Source: Flavobacteriaceae bacterium (GTDB taxonomy: Bacteria > Bacteroidota > Bacteroidia > Flavobacteriales > Flavobacteriaceae). Taken from it: DNA of 9,751 nucleotides. Positions 1-7,471 of the stretch are shown here, piece by piece. The notes beneath the pieces were generated by a model. The model was given only the letters and a program-made list of their open reading frames with translations, had not been told where the DNA came from and did no database searches. The translations under genes were made by a program, and so were the position numbers. Location of the stretch: positions 1-9,751 of the forward strand of contig JAUVCP010000054.1 of NCBI GenBank assembly GCA_030590765.1, written 5' to 3'. Each line of letters begins with the position of its first letter. Within the stretch, counting starts at the first letter, position 1.

Positions 1-234
1 TTAGAAATTGACACAAAAGTAAAAGTAAAATACTGTCGTTTTAAGAGAAACGGAATAAAGTATATTGACTATAAAGATCCTGATTTCTTAATGTATTTGG
101 TAAACGAACAAGGTAAGATCTTACCTCGTAGATTAACTGGTACATCGTTAAAATATCAACGTAAAGTATCTCAAGCAATTAAAAGAGCGCGTCATTTGGC
201 TTTAATGCCTTATGTAGGTGATATGTTAAAATAA
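1..234 (+). CDS. rpsR: 30S ribosomal protein S18, C-terminal part (5' end outside window)
   Basis: Reading frame 1 is open from the first base to a TAA at 232-234 and gives 77 residues. S18 is a small-subunit protein that binds 16S rRNA on the platform and pairs with S6. The S18 hallmarks are visible: [16 protein letters not shown] near the start, [16 protein letters not shown] in the middle, then the basic helix [14 protein letters not shown] and the end VGDMLK. The family is usually a little under 100 residues in Bacteroidota, so roughly the first 20 residues lie outside the window. rplI starts 17 bases downstream on the same strand. This matches the common rpsF-rpsR-rplI order, so rpsF is expected just upstream (inference). 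The frame is intact and nothing is unusual. Confidence 0.96.
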   Translation, partial: LEIDTKVKVKYCRFKRNGIKYIDYKDPDFLMYLVNEQGKILPRRLTGTSLKYQRKVSQAIKRARHLALMPYVGDMLK

Positions 235-251
235 TTAATAAGATTTAGATT

Positions 252-701
252 ATGGAACTTATATTAAAACAAGACGTAGCTAATTTAGGATTTAAAGATG
301 ATGTTGTATCTGTAAAAAATGGATATGGTCGTAATTATTTAATTCCTCATGGATACGCAGTTTTGGCAACATCTTCTGCAAAGAAAGTTTTAGCCGAGAC
401 TTTGAAACAAAGAGCTTATAAAGAGCAAAGTATTGTTGATAAAGCAAATAAAGTTGCTGAAGCCATCAAAGCTTTAGAATTAAAAATTGCTGCAAAAGTT
501 GGTGAAGGTGATAAATTATTTGGATCTATTAGCAATGCCAATATTTCTGAAGAACTTGGAAAAGTTGGTCATGAACTAGAAAAAAAGTTTATTACTATTG
601 CCGGAGGTATAGTAAAACGCTTAGGAAAATACGATGCTAAAGTAAGATTACACAGAGATGTTATTGTTGATTTACCTTTTGAAGTTATCGCTGAGAAATA
701 A
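252..701 (+). CDS. rplI: 50S ribosomal protein L9
   Basis: This 149-residue protein is full length for L9, which binds domain V of 23S rRNA near the L1 stalk and reaches toward the neighbouring ribosome. The N-terminal rRNA-binding domain is clear at residues 1-40: MELILKQDVANLGFKDD, then VVSVKNGYGRNYLIPHGYA, with the family's glycines and the RNYLIP motif. Residues about 41-75 form the long charged connecting helix, rich in Lys, Ala and Glu. Residues about 80-149 are the C-terminal domain, with GDKLFGSISNANI and ending VIVDLPFEVIAEK. The ATG at 252 is the only sensible start, because the N-terminal motif begins at residue 1. No Shine-Dalgarno sequence is visible, as is usual for this phylum. 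The gene follows rpsR closely and precedes a strong terminator, so it is probably the last gene of the operon. Confidence 0.98.
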   Translation: MELILKQDVANLGFKDDVVSVKNGYGRNYLIPHGYAVLATSSAKKVLAETLKQRAYKEQSIVDKANKVAEAIKALELKIAAKVGEGDKLFGSISNANISEELGKVGHELEKKFITIAGGIVKRLGKYDAKVRLHRDVIVDLPFEVIAEK

Positions 702-736
702 TAATTAACAAATAGTTAATAAAATATTATCAAATT

Positions 737-772
737 AAAAAGCCTGTCACGAATGTGACAGGCTTTTTTTTT
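737..772 (+). terminator. Intrinsic terminator of the rpsR-rplI operon
   Basis: This is a perfect hairpin. AGCCTGTCAC (741-750) and GTGACAGGCT (755-764) pair around a GAAT tetraloop, and A-T pairs extend the stem back to 737. Nine T residues (764-772) follow. It lies 35 bases after the rplI stop codon. The A-run before the stem could also let it work on the opposite strand. The last T of the run is the first base of the promoter-like TACATTTG that follows. Confidence 0.93.
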
Positions 773-779
773 ACATTTG
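772..779 (+). promoter_or_regulatory. Probable -7 promoter element for the TonB-dependent receptor gene
   Basis: TACATTTG matches the Bacteroidota housekeeping -7 consensus TAnnTTTG exactly. It ends 29 bases before the chosen ATG at 809, which would give a leader of about 20-25 bases. I see no convincing -33 TTTG/TTG element upstream, because that space is taken by the terminator stem and T-run. The match and position are seen directly; promoter function is inferred. Confidence 0.6.
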
Positions 780-808
780 CGGCTAACTCAATTTTTAAAA
801 TTAATATT

Positions 809-3800
809 ATGACAAAAAAATCCTTTCTAACCTTATTCTTTACTTTTGTAATTACCTTGGCTGGTTTTTCTCAAGTTACAACTTCATCCATGCGTGGTAA
901 TGTGTCTGACGATTCAAATCAAGGACTACCTACCGCCAGTGTAGTTGCTGTTCATACCCCAACCGGTACAAAATACGGAAGCGCTACCAATTTTGATGGT
1001 GTGGTAAATTTACGAAATATGCGTGTTGGCGGACCTTACACCATTACTATTAGCTATGTAGGTTTTAAAACCCAAGAGATCAAAGATGTTTATTTGAATT
1101 TAGGCTCCTCTTTTGATTTTAACGTTGTAATGAAATCTGATAGCCAATCACTAGATGAAGTAGTAATTAAGGCTGCAAATGATGATACATTCGGAAATGA
1201 TCGTACAGGAGCTGAGACCAACATAGGAAAAAAAGCTATGGCAACCTTACCTACCATCTCTAGATCTATTAGTGATTTTACACGTTTTGAACCTTCAGCA
1301 GGTGTTGACGGTTCCTTCGGTGGTAGTAACAATTCTTTTAACAACTATTCTTTAGATGGATCTGTTTTTAGTAATCCTTTTGGATTAGACTCTCCTACTC
1401 CTGGAGGGCAAACAGGTTCTAATCCTATATCATTAGATGCAATTGAACAAATTTCTGTTTCTATTGCTCCATATGATGTAACACAATCAGGTTTTACAGG
1501 TGCTTCTATAAATGCTGTAACCAAAAGTGGTACAAATGAATTTCATGGTACAGTGTACGGCTATTTCAGAAATGAGAGCATGACTGGAAGTAAAGTGAAG
1601 GGAGATGATGTTTTTAATGGTGATCTGGAACAAAAACAATACGGTTTTAGTATTGGAGGACCAATTATCAAAAATAAATTATTTTTCTTTGCAAACTTTG
1701 AAAAGGATGATCGTACAGATCTTGGCTCTCCTTGGACGCCAAATAAAGGAACAGGAAATGCATCTGAATCCAGAGTTTTAGAAACGGATCTGGTTGCTGT
1801 ACAAGACTTTTTAGGAGGTTTAGGGTATGATACCGGTGCTTATGAAAACTATACACATGCAACAGAATCTACCAAAGGAATCATTAAATTAGACTGGAAT
1901 ATCAATGACAATAACCGTTTAGCGATTGTCTATAACTTTTTAGATGCTTCTAAAGAAAAACCTGCACACCCGACTGCCTTGGCTTTTAGAGGCCCGAGTG
2001 CCAACACTTTACAATTTGAAAATGCTGGTTATGAAATCAATAATGAGTTGAATTCTATTTTATTCGAATTGAATTCAAATATTACGGACAATATTTCAAA
2101 TAAACTACAGGTTGGTTATACATCTTTTAATGATTTTAGAAATTCAATGTCAACTCCGGCACCAAGTTTTACCATATTAAAAGATGGTTCTCCTTATATT
2201 ATTGCTGGTCATGAACCATTTTCTATCAATAATAAATTAGAACAATCTGTTTTTCAATTCACCAATAACATGACTTATTTTACAGGTAATCACGTTGTTA
2301 CACTTGGCATTTCTTTTGAAAAATTTAAATTTGGAAACTCCTTCAACCTTGGTTCTTATGGTGCACGTGGTGTATTTTTCCCAACTTCAGGATCTGTTGA
2401 TGAATTTATCAACGACCCTTCTATAGCTGCAGACCTTCAAACTGCACAAGATTTACACAATGGTTATGTTGCTGCCGGACAAGGAAATCCCGGTGGATTT
2501 AACTGGTATAAAACAGATGTTGGTCAAATGGCTTTTTATTTACAGGATGAATGGTCAGCAACTGATGATCTTAAATTAACATTTGGAGTACGATTTGATA
2601 AACCTTTGTATTTTAATAGCTCAAATTACGCACAAGAATTTATTGACACTCAATGTTGCTATGATCCTTCTATTGAATATTACGATCCAAAAACTGGAGA
2701 TCCTGCGTTCTTTGATAGTACCAAAATGCCAACAGGTGACATCTTGATTTCTCCAAGATTTGGATTTAACTGGGATGTTAAAGGTGATAACACTTTTCAG
2801 GTTCGTGGTGGATCAGGTATCTTTACAGGAAGATTTCCTTTTGTATGGTTAGGCAACCAGGTTGGTGCTCCTAACTTCTTCTTTTATGAAGTTGTAGATC
2901 CTGATTTTAAATGGCCTTCTGTTTGGCGTTCAAACGTAGGAGTTGACTATAAATTTGCTAATGGACTGGTTGCGACTACAGACTTTAGTTACACAAAAGA
3001 TATCAATGCTGCTCATGTTCAAAACTGGGGATTGAAACCTCCAACAGCAACTTTAGCAGGAGTTGATGATCGTGCTATTTACAGTATTGCAGATAAATCT
3101 ACACTACCATGGGGAGATCCAACAAGTGCTTATGTTTTTACAAATTCTGATAAAGGAAGAACTATCAACTGGTCGGCTAAATTGAGCAAAAATTTTCAGA
3201 ATGATTTCTATTTTAGTGTTGCATACAATTATTTAAATGCACAAAATGTGAACTCTATTGAAGCAGAAATTACTGGTGATGCTTTTGTTGGAAACCCTGC
3301 TTTAGGAAATGTAAATGATGATGTTTTAGCGTATTCAAAATATGGAAATGACCATAGATTTTTAGGAATCATCAGTAAAAAATGGACCTATGGAAGAGAT
3401 AAATTTGCAACAACCATCTCTTCTTTTATGGAATATAGACAAGGAAATAGATTCAATTACACTTATGGTGGTGACATTAATAATGATGGTTCTGGTCTTA
3501 ATGACTTGATCTATATCCCGACCAGTTCTGAGCTAAACCAAATGAATTTTGCTAGTCCTGGAATGGCAACCGACTTTGATAATTTTATTGCTCAGGATGA
3601 TTATTTAAGCGGGAGAAGAGGTGAATATGCTGAACGTTATGGAGCTATTTCCCCATGGGTAGGAAAAATTGATGTAAAAGTTTTACAGGATTTTAACTTC
3701 AATATCAAAGAAAAAAAACAAACGGTTCAGTTAAGTATTGACATATTGAATTTTGGTAATATGTTGAACTCAGATTGGGGAGTTATCCAACAGCCTAATT

Positions 3801-3946
3801 CTATTCAGCCTATTGGTGTTTCTGTTGATTCAGGCACAAACGTACCTACTTATTCATTTGATGGAAATCTTACTAAAACTTATGGTTATGACACAAGTTT
3901 GCTATCCAGATGGCAAATGCAAGTAGGTTTAAGATATATTTTCTAA
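809..3946 (+). CDS. TonB-dependent outer-membrane receptor, Oar-like, with carboxypeptidase-like N-terminal domain
   Basis: This 1045-residue protein is probably an outer-membrane beta-barrel powered by TonB; its substrate is unknown. The start is the ATG at 809, which opens a classical signal peptide (MTKKSFLTLFFTFVITLAGFSQ, likely cut near residue 21-22). The frame stays open upstream to a GTG at 755, but that lies inside the terminator stem. Residues about 27-108 resemble the carboxypeptidase regulatory-like sandwich (GNVSD, TNFDG, SYVGFKTQEI). LDEVVI at about 115-120 begins the plug region. GFTGASINAVTKSGTNEFHG at about 228-247, ISPRFGFNWD, GRFPFVWLGNQ and GGDINNDGSGLNDLIYIP (about 888) are typical of the Oar-like family. 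The chain ends in LRYIF, the terminal aromatic expected of an outer-membrane barrel. No susD-type gene follows, so this is not a standard SusCD pair. A Cys-Cys pair near residue 614 is unusual for the family. Confidence 0.93.
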   Translation: MTKKSFLTLFFTFVITLAGFSQVTTSSMRGNVSDDSNQGLPTASVVAVHTPTGTKYGSATNFDGVVNLRNMRVGGPYTITISYVGFKTQEIKDVYLNLGSSFDFNVVMKSDSQSLDEVVIKAANDDTFGNDRTGAETNIGKKAMATLPTISRSISDFTRFEPSAGVDGSFGGSNNSFNNYSLDGSVFSNPFGLDSPTPGGQTGSNPISLDAIEQISVSIAPYDVTQSGFTGASINAVTKSGTNEFHGTVYGYFRNESMTGSKVKGDDVFNGDLEQKQYGFSIGGPIIKNKLFFFANFEKDDRTDLGSPWTPNKGTGNASESRVLETDLVAVQDFLGGLGYDTGAYENYTHATESTKGIIKLDWNINDNNRLAIVYNFLDASKEKPAHPTALAFRGPSANTLQFENAGYEINNELNSILFELNSNITDNISNKLQVGYTSFNDFRNSMSTPAPSFTILKDGSPYIIAGHEPFSINNKLEQSVFQFTNNMTYFTGNHVVTLGISFEKFKFGNSFNLGSYGARGVFFPTSGSVDEFINDPSIAADLQTAQDLHNGYVAAGQGNPGGFNWYKTDVGQMAFYLQDEWSATDDLKLTFGVRFDKPLYFNSSNYAQEFIDTQCCYDPSIEYYDPKTGDPAFFDSTKMPTGDILISPRFGFNWDVKGDNTFQVRGGSGIFTGRFPFVWLGNQVGAPNFFFYEVVDPDFKWPSVWRSNVGVDYKFANGLVATTDFSYTKDINAAHVQNWGLKPPTATLAGVDDRAIYSIADKSTLPWGDPTSAYVFTNSDKGRTINWSAKLSKNFQNDFYFSVAYNYLNAQNVNSIEAEITGDAFVGNPALGNVNDDVLAYSKYGNDHRFLGIISKKWTYGRDKFATTISSFMEYRQGNRFNYTYGGDINNDGSGLNDLIYIPTSSELNQMNFASPGMATDFDNFIAQDDYLSGRRGEYAERYGAISPWVGKIDVKVLQDFNFNIKEKKQTVQLSIDILNFGNMLNSDWGVIQQPNSIQPIGVSVDSGTNVPTYSFDGNLTKTYGYDTSLLSRWQMQVGLRYIF

Positions 3947-3952
3947 ACTAAA

Positions 3953-3984
3953 CTCCCCTCTTGAGAGGGGATTAAGGGGTGTGT
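3953..3984 (+). repeat. GC-rich palindromic intergenic element
   Basis: Just after the receptor stop codon, in otherwise AT-rich sequence, CCCCTCT (3955-3961) and AGAGGGG (3964-3970) form a perfect inverted repeat. A second GGGG block follows (3976-3979, in AAGGGGTGTG). Either GGGG block could pair with the CCCC, so two alternative folds exist. No T-run follows the first hairpin, so it is not a standard terminator. From memory, similar CCCCTCTTGAGAGGGG-type sequences recur between genes in flavobacterial genomes, which would make this a REP-like dispersed repeat. There is only one copy here, so repetition cannot be shown from this window. Confidence 0.5.
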
Positions 3985-4014
3985 TTTTAAAACATGTCTA
4001 AAAGAATCTAATAG

Positions 4015-4044
4015 AACCGCTTTGATTTTCGAAGCGGTTTTTTT
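4015..4044 (+). terminator. Intrinsic terminator after the receptor gene
   Basis: AACCGCTT (4015-4022) pairs with AAGCGGTT (4032-4039). A T-G wobble and a G-C pair extend the stem to about ten base pairs, leaving an ATTTT loop (4025-4029). Seven T residues (4038-4044) follow. It probably ends the receptor transcript, 68 bases after the stop codon, and separates it from the hydroxylase gene. Confidence 0.88.
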
Positions 4045-4045
4045 G

Positions 4046-4053
4046 TACATTTA
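4046..4053 (+). promoter_or_regulatory. Possible -7 promoter element for the membrane hydroxylase gene
   Basis: TACATTTA matches the Bacteroidota -7 consensus TAnnTTTG in all but the last base. It begins one base after the T-run of the preceding terminator and ends 30 bases before the ATG at 4084. This is the same layout as the element at 772-779, which supports a promoter role (inference). No clear -33 element is visible. Confidence 0.45.
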
Positions 4054-4083
4054 AACCAGAATAAAACATTAATGATTTGAAAT

Positions 4084-4977
4084 ATGATCCAGGTACCAGA
4101 AATTCCGAACTTAATTTACTTTGCCATTCCTTTTTTTATAGCAACTCTGATCATTGAATCCATTATCACTTCTAAAAAAAATATGAATTCTTACACTCTA
4201 AAAGATGCTTCAGCATCTATTTCTATGGGTTTGGGAAATGTATTTTTAGGGGTTTTTGCAAAAATAATAGTGCTCGCGGCTCTGACTTATGTGTATATGA
4301 ATTTTAGATTATTCACAATACCTTTTGTTTGGTGGGCATGGATTTTGATATTCTTTGCAGAAGACTTTGCTTATTACTGGTTCCACAGAATTAGTCATGA
4401 AAATCGATTTTTTTGGGCTTCTCATGTCATTCACCATTCCTCACAAAAATATAATTTAAGTACTGCACTACGTCAAACTTGGACTGGTAGCTTTGTTTCT
4501 TTTATATTTTGGTTACCCCTCTCCTTTTTGGGATTTCATCCTATTATGATTCTTGCTCAAATGTCCATCAGTTTGATCTATCAATACTGGATACATACGG
4601 AACTTATTATTAAAATGCCCAAATGGTTTGAAAGCATATTCAATACACCATCACATCACAGAGTACACCACGCAACAAATCCACAATATTTAGATAGAAA
4701 TCATGCCGGAATACTAATCATCTGGGATAAAATATTTGGCTCTTTTGAACCTGAAGTTGAGAAACCTGCTTATGGCCTGGTTAAAAATATCGATACTTTT
4801 AATCCGGTAAAAATTGCTTTTCAGGAATGGGTTCATCTTTTTAAAGATGCCTTTACAGGCAATATTTCCTTAACGGATAGATTCTTGTATTTTCTTAAAC
4901 CACCAGGATGGAAACCTAAGAATGCAGGCGTTTTATCCTCTGATCTTAGAAAAGAATGGGAGAAAAAAAATAGTTAG
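4084..4977 (+). CDS. Membrane di-iron hydroxylase, sterol desaturase/fatty acid hydroxylase family, alkylglycerol monooxygenase-like
   Basis: This 297-residue integral membrane protein has hydrophobic segments at about 11-29, 46-70, 79-98 and 135-168. It carries the histidine clusters that bind the di-iron centre in the fatty acid hydroxylase superfamily: HRISH (101-105), HVIHH (114-118), H171 in YWIHTE, HHRVHH (191-196) and H207. Beyond the family motifs, HHSSQKYNLSTALRQ (117-131), NTPSHHRVHH (187-196) and AGILIIWDKIFGSFE (208-222) closely resemble animal alkylglycerol monooxygenase (AGMO/TMEM195), as I recall that sequence. AGMO cleaves ether lipids using tetrahydrobiopterin. A role on ether-type or other lipids is therefore plausible, but the substrate and cofactor here are inferred. 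All expected histidines are present and the frame is intact. It stands alone between a terminator and the convergent priA. A general sterol desaturase family label is safe; the AGMO-like label is somewhat less so. Confidence 0.9.
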   Translation: MIQVPEIPNLIYFAIPFFIATLIIESIITSKKNMNSYTLKDASASISMGLGNVFLGVFAKIIVLAALTYVYMNFRLFTIPFVWWAWILIFFAEDFAYYWFHRISHENRFFWASHVIHHSSQKYNLSTALRQTWTGSFVSFIFWLPLSFLGFHPIMILAQMSISLIYQYWIHTELIIKMPKWFESIFNTPSHHRVHHATNPQYLDRNHAGILIIWDKIFGSFEPEVEKPAYGLVKNIDTFNPVKIAFQEWVHLFKDAFTGNISLTDRFLYFLKPPGWKPKNAGVLSSDLRKEWEKKNS

Positions 4978-5047
4978 CAGTATTAAATTATATTGTTCAT
5001 CTCTGATTTTACTTATCTAAACTGTGAACTATTACTGAGAACTGCCA
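4978..5047. other. Convergent intergenic gap without a clear terminator
   Basis: These 70 AT-rich bases separate the stop codons of the hydroxylase gene (plus) and priA (minus). The only inverted repeats I see are short with long loops, for example GTTCA and TGAAC about 25 bases apart, and none is followed by a T-run on either strand. Termination here may be factor-dependent or overlapping. Confidence 0.5.
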
Positions 5048-7471
5048 CTAGTAATTATCCACATCAACAATAAATCTAACCGACCTAAATTCACCAATCG
5101 ATTGAAAAGAGTTTTTAATATTTTGAATAATCTGTTTAGATTGTTGAATTGATCTGTTTTTTGGTAATTTTATCAACAGAGTTTTGATATGTAGATTTCT
5201 AATTCGTGAAATTGCCGGACTTGTCGGACCTAATACATTTTCATGGAAATTATTCTTTAAAGATTTCCCCAACCATTCGCTGGCATTATTTACCTTAGTG
5301 AAATCTTTATGTTTTAGGGTTATCTTAACCAATCGAATCAGAGGTGGATAATGAAAAACATGTCTTTCATTGATCTGATCTTTATACATTTCATCATAAG
5401 AATTGGTTGTTACCTGCTGTAATATTTGATGATATGGATTAAATGTTTGAATGGCAACTTTACCCCTTTTTTGCGCTCTTCCTGCCCTTCCTGATACTTG
5501 AACCATTAATTGATAGCTTCTCTCATGGGCCCTAAAATCAGGAAAATTAAGCAAATTATCAGCATTCAAAACTCCAACCAAGGTAACATTATTAAAATCC
5601 AATCCGTTGGTTAACATTTGAGTTCCTACTAATATATCAATTTCATGCTCCTGAAAAGAGGTAATTATTTTTTGATAACCATATTTTCCACGTGTAGTAT
5701 CCAGGTCCATTCGACCTACTTTTGCTTCCGGAAATAAACTTTGCAATTCAATCTCAATTTGTTCCGTACCAAAACCTTTTGTATCTAAAGTTGGATTTTC
5801 ACAGGCTGGACAAGTCCTTGGCAGACTTCTATGATATCCGCAATAATGACAGCGTAGTTCATTTCGGTATTTATGAAAAGTTAAACTTACGTCACAATTT
5901 GGACATTGGGGTGCAACACCACAAGTTGTACACTCAACAATTGGCGAATATCCTCGTCGGTTTTGAAACAAAATGACCTGTTCTTTATTTTCTAAAGCTT
6001 CTTGTATTAGTTTTAAAAGTCGGTCAGAAAAATGACCAGTCATTCTCTTTTTTCGATGCTTTTCTTTGATATTTACTAATTCAATATCAGGCAATGATAC
6101 ATTTCCAAATCGTCTGTCTAATTTAATATATCCATATTTTTTTTGCTGTGCATTAAAAAAACTTTCTACTGAAGGTGTTGCACTTCCCAAAAGTACTTTT
6201 GCATGATGGATCTTTGCCAGAACCACAGCAGTATCACGTGCATGGTATCGTGGAGAAGGATCAAACTGCTTGAATGAAGTTTCATGTTCTTCATCTACAA
6301 TGATCAATCCTAAATCGCTAAATGGCAACAATACCGATGACCTGGCTCCTAAAATAATTTGCGCTTTATTTTTATTTTGTTTTAGATTATTCCAGACCTC
6401 TACTCTTTCATTGATAGAATATTTAGAATGAAAAACAGAAATTCTATCTCCAAAAAAAACTTGTAACCTAGTTATAATCTGTGTTGTTAAGGCAATTTCG
6501 GGTAACAGATATAGTACTTGCTTTCCTGAATCTAATACGTTTTGAATTAGATGGGCATAGATCTCCGTTTTCCCACTGGAAGTAATACCATGAAAAAGAC
6601 TAACATCATTCGTTTCAAAAGATGCATTAATCTCTGTTAAGGCTATATTTTGCTCCTCACTCAACTCTTTTAAAACATTTGTTTCTTTATCAAATAAGAT
6701 CCTGTCCGTTTGAATGGTATAAACTTCAAAAATATTTTTTTCTACAAGAGCATTGATAACAGCAGAAGATATATTAGAACTTTTCTGTAAAGTCTTTAAT
6801 TTGATTGATTTTTGTGTTTGTGATTGTAAAGAAAAATAGTGTAGAATAACTTCTCTTTGCTTTTTAGCTCTTTTGAGATTATCCAATAAATCAGACAAGT
6901 TTTTCTTATTATCAAAAGCTTTATTCAATCGAATATATTTAATCAGTTTTGGTTTATATTGTTGAAATATCTCCTCTTTCAATACAATTACCCCTTTAGC
7001 GATCAATTGATTGATAACTGTAAGAACCCCTTTTTTATTTAAAATTTTACTAATTTCCTGAATCTTTAAAACTGATTGATGTTGCAAAGCCTCATAGATC
7101 AAATACTCTTCATCATTTAAATTTTCTTCGTACTGAAATGTTTCATTTTTTAAAACCAAAGTCTCACTTTCTAATAAAAATGCACTTGGTAATGCTGCTC
7201 TCATCACATCCCCTAAAGAACACATATAGTAATCTGAGATCCATTTCCAATGTTCTAATTGCCTTGATGTAACGATAGGCTCATCATCCAAAATCTGGTG
7301 AATTTCCTTTGCTTTATAAGCAGTAGGTTCATTTTGGTGGATTTTAAATACTAGTCCTGTAAATATTTTGGATTTCCCAAAAGGAACAGCAACACGCATA
7401 CCAACCTTTAAAAATTCAGCTTCTGCCTCTGTTATTTTGTAAGTAAATAACTTTTGTAATGGAATTGGCAA
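5048..7471 (-). CDS. priA: Primosomal protein N' (replication restart helicase PriA)
   Basis: PriA is the 3'-5' DNA helicase that recognises stalled forks and reloads the replisome. Residues 1-100 form the 3'-end-binding domain (PIPLQKLFTY, GMRVAVPFGKS), followed by a winged-helix region to about 260. The helicase core has Walker A GITSSGKTE (295-303), LLPEIALT (322-329), DEEH (393-396), GSATPS (429-434), QNRRGYSP (503-510) and motif VI QVSGRAGRA (658-666). Four CxxC pairs bind two zinc ions: C514/C517, C523/C526, C541/C544 and C554/C557. Motif V reads GTQMLTNG (616-623), with Asn622 where the family usually has Lys. The chain ends in VDVDNY. The given start is a TTG, the first canonical start codon in frame. 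However, FIDVILPIPL in the same frame continues the conserved first strand upstream to about 7492, so the real protein is probably about eight residues longer. It is convergent with the hydroxylase gene and monocistronic as far as seen. Confidence 0.95.
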   Translation of the reverse strand: MPIPLQKLFTYKITEAEAEFLKVGMRVAVPFGKSKIFTGLVFKIHQNEPTAYKAKEIHQILDDEPIVTSRQLEHWKWISDYYMCSLGDVMRAALPSAFLLESETLVLKNETFQYEENLNDEEYLIYEALQHQSVLKIQEISKILNKKGVLTVINQLIAKGVIVLKEEIFQQYKPKLIKYIRLNKAFDNKKNLSDLLDNLKRAKKQREVILHYFSLQSQTQKSIKLKTLQKSSNISSAVINALVEKNIFEVYTIQTDRILFDKETNVLKELSEEQNIALTEINASFETNDVSLFHGITSSGKTEIYAHLIQNVLDSGKQVLYLLPEIALTTQIITRLQVFFGDRISVFHSKYSINERVEVWNNLKQNKNKAQIILGARSSVLLPFSDLGLIIVDEEHETSFKQFDPSPRYHARDTAVVLAKIHHAKVLLGSATPSVESFFNAQQKKYGYIKLDRRFGNVSLPDIELVNIKEKHRKKRMTGHFSDRLLKLIQEALENKEQVILFQNRRGYSPIVECTTCGVAPQCPNCDVSLTFHKYRNELRCHYCGYHRSLPRTCPACENPTLDTKGFGTEQIEIELQSLFPEAKVGRMDLDTTRGKYGYQKIITSFQEHEIDILVGTQMLTNGLDFNNVTLVGVLNADNLLNFPDFRAHERSYQLMVQVSGRAGRAQKRGKVAIQTFNPYHQILQQVTTNSYDEMYKDQINERHVFHYPPLIRLVKITLKHKDFTKVNNASEWLGKSLKNNFHENVLGPTSPAISRIRNLHIKTLLIKLPKNRSIQQSKQIIQNIKNSFQSIGEFRSVRFIVDVDNY

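Noticed and set aside
755..808. Upstream extension of the receptor frame to a GTG at 755
   Set aside because: It would start inside the 3' arm of the rplI terminator and precede the likely promoter; the ATG at 809 gives a clean signal peptide.
1090..1344. Minus-strand open frame of 84 codons inside the receptor gene
   Set aside because: It lies antisense to a well-supported coding frame and shows no recognisable domain or promoter; it is a shadow of the receptor gene.
4978..5047. Possible bidirectional terminator between the convergent genes
   Set aside because: The inverted repeats are only about five bases long with long loops and no T-run.
5722..5976. Plus-strand open frame of 84 codons antisense to priA
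   Set aside because: It overlaps the conserved zinc-binding region of PriA, whose frame is clearly real, and its own protein resembles nothing I know.
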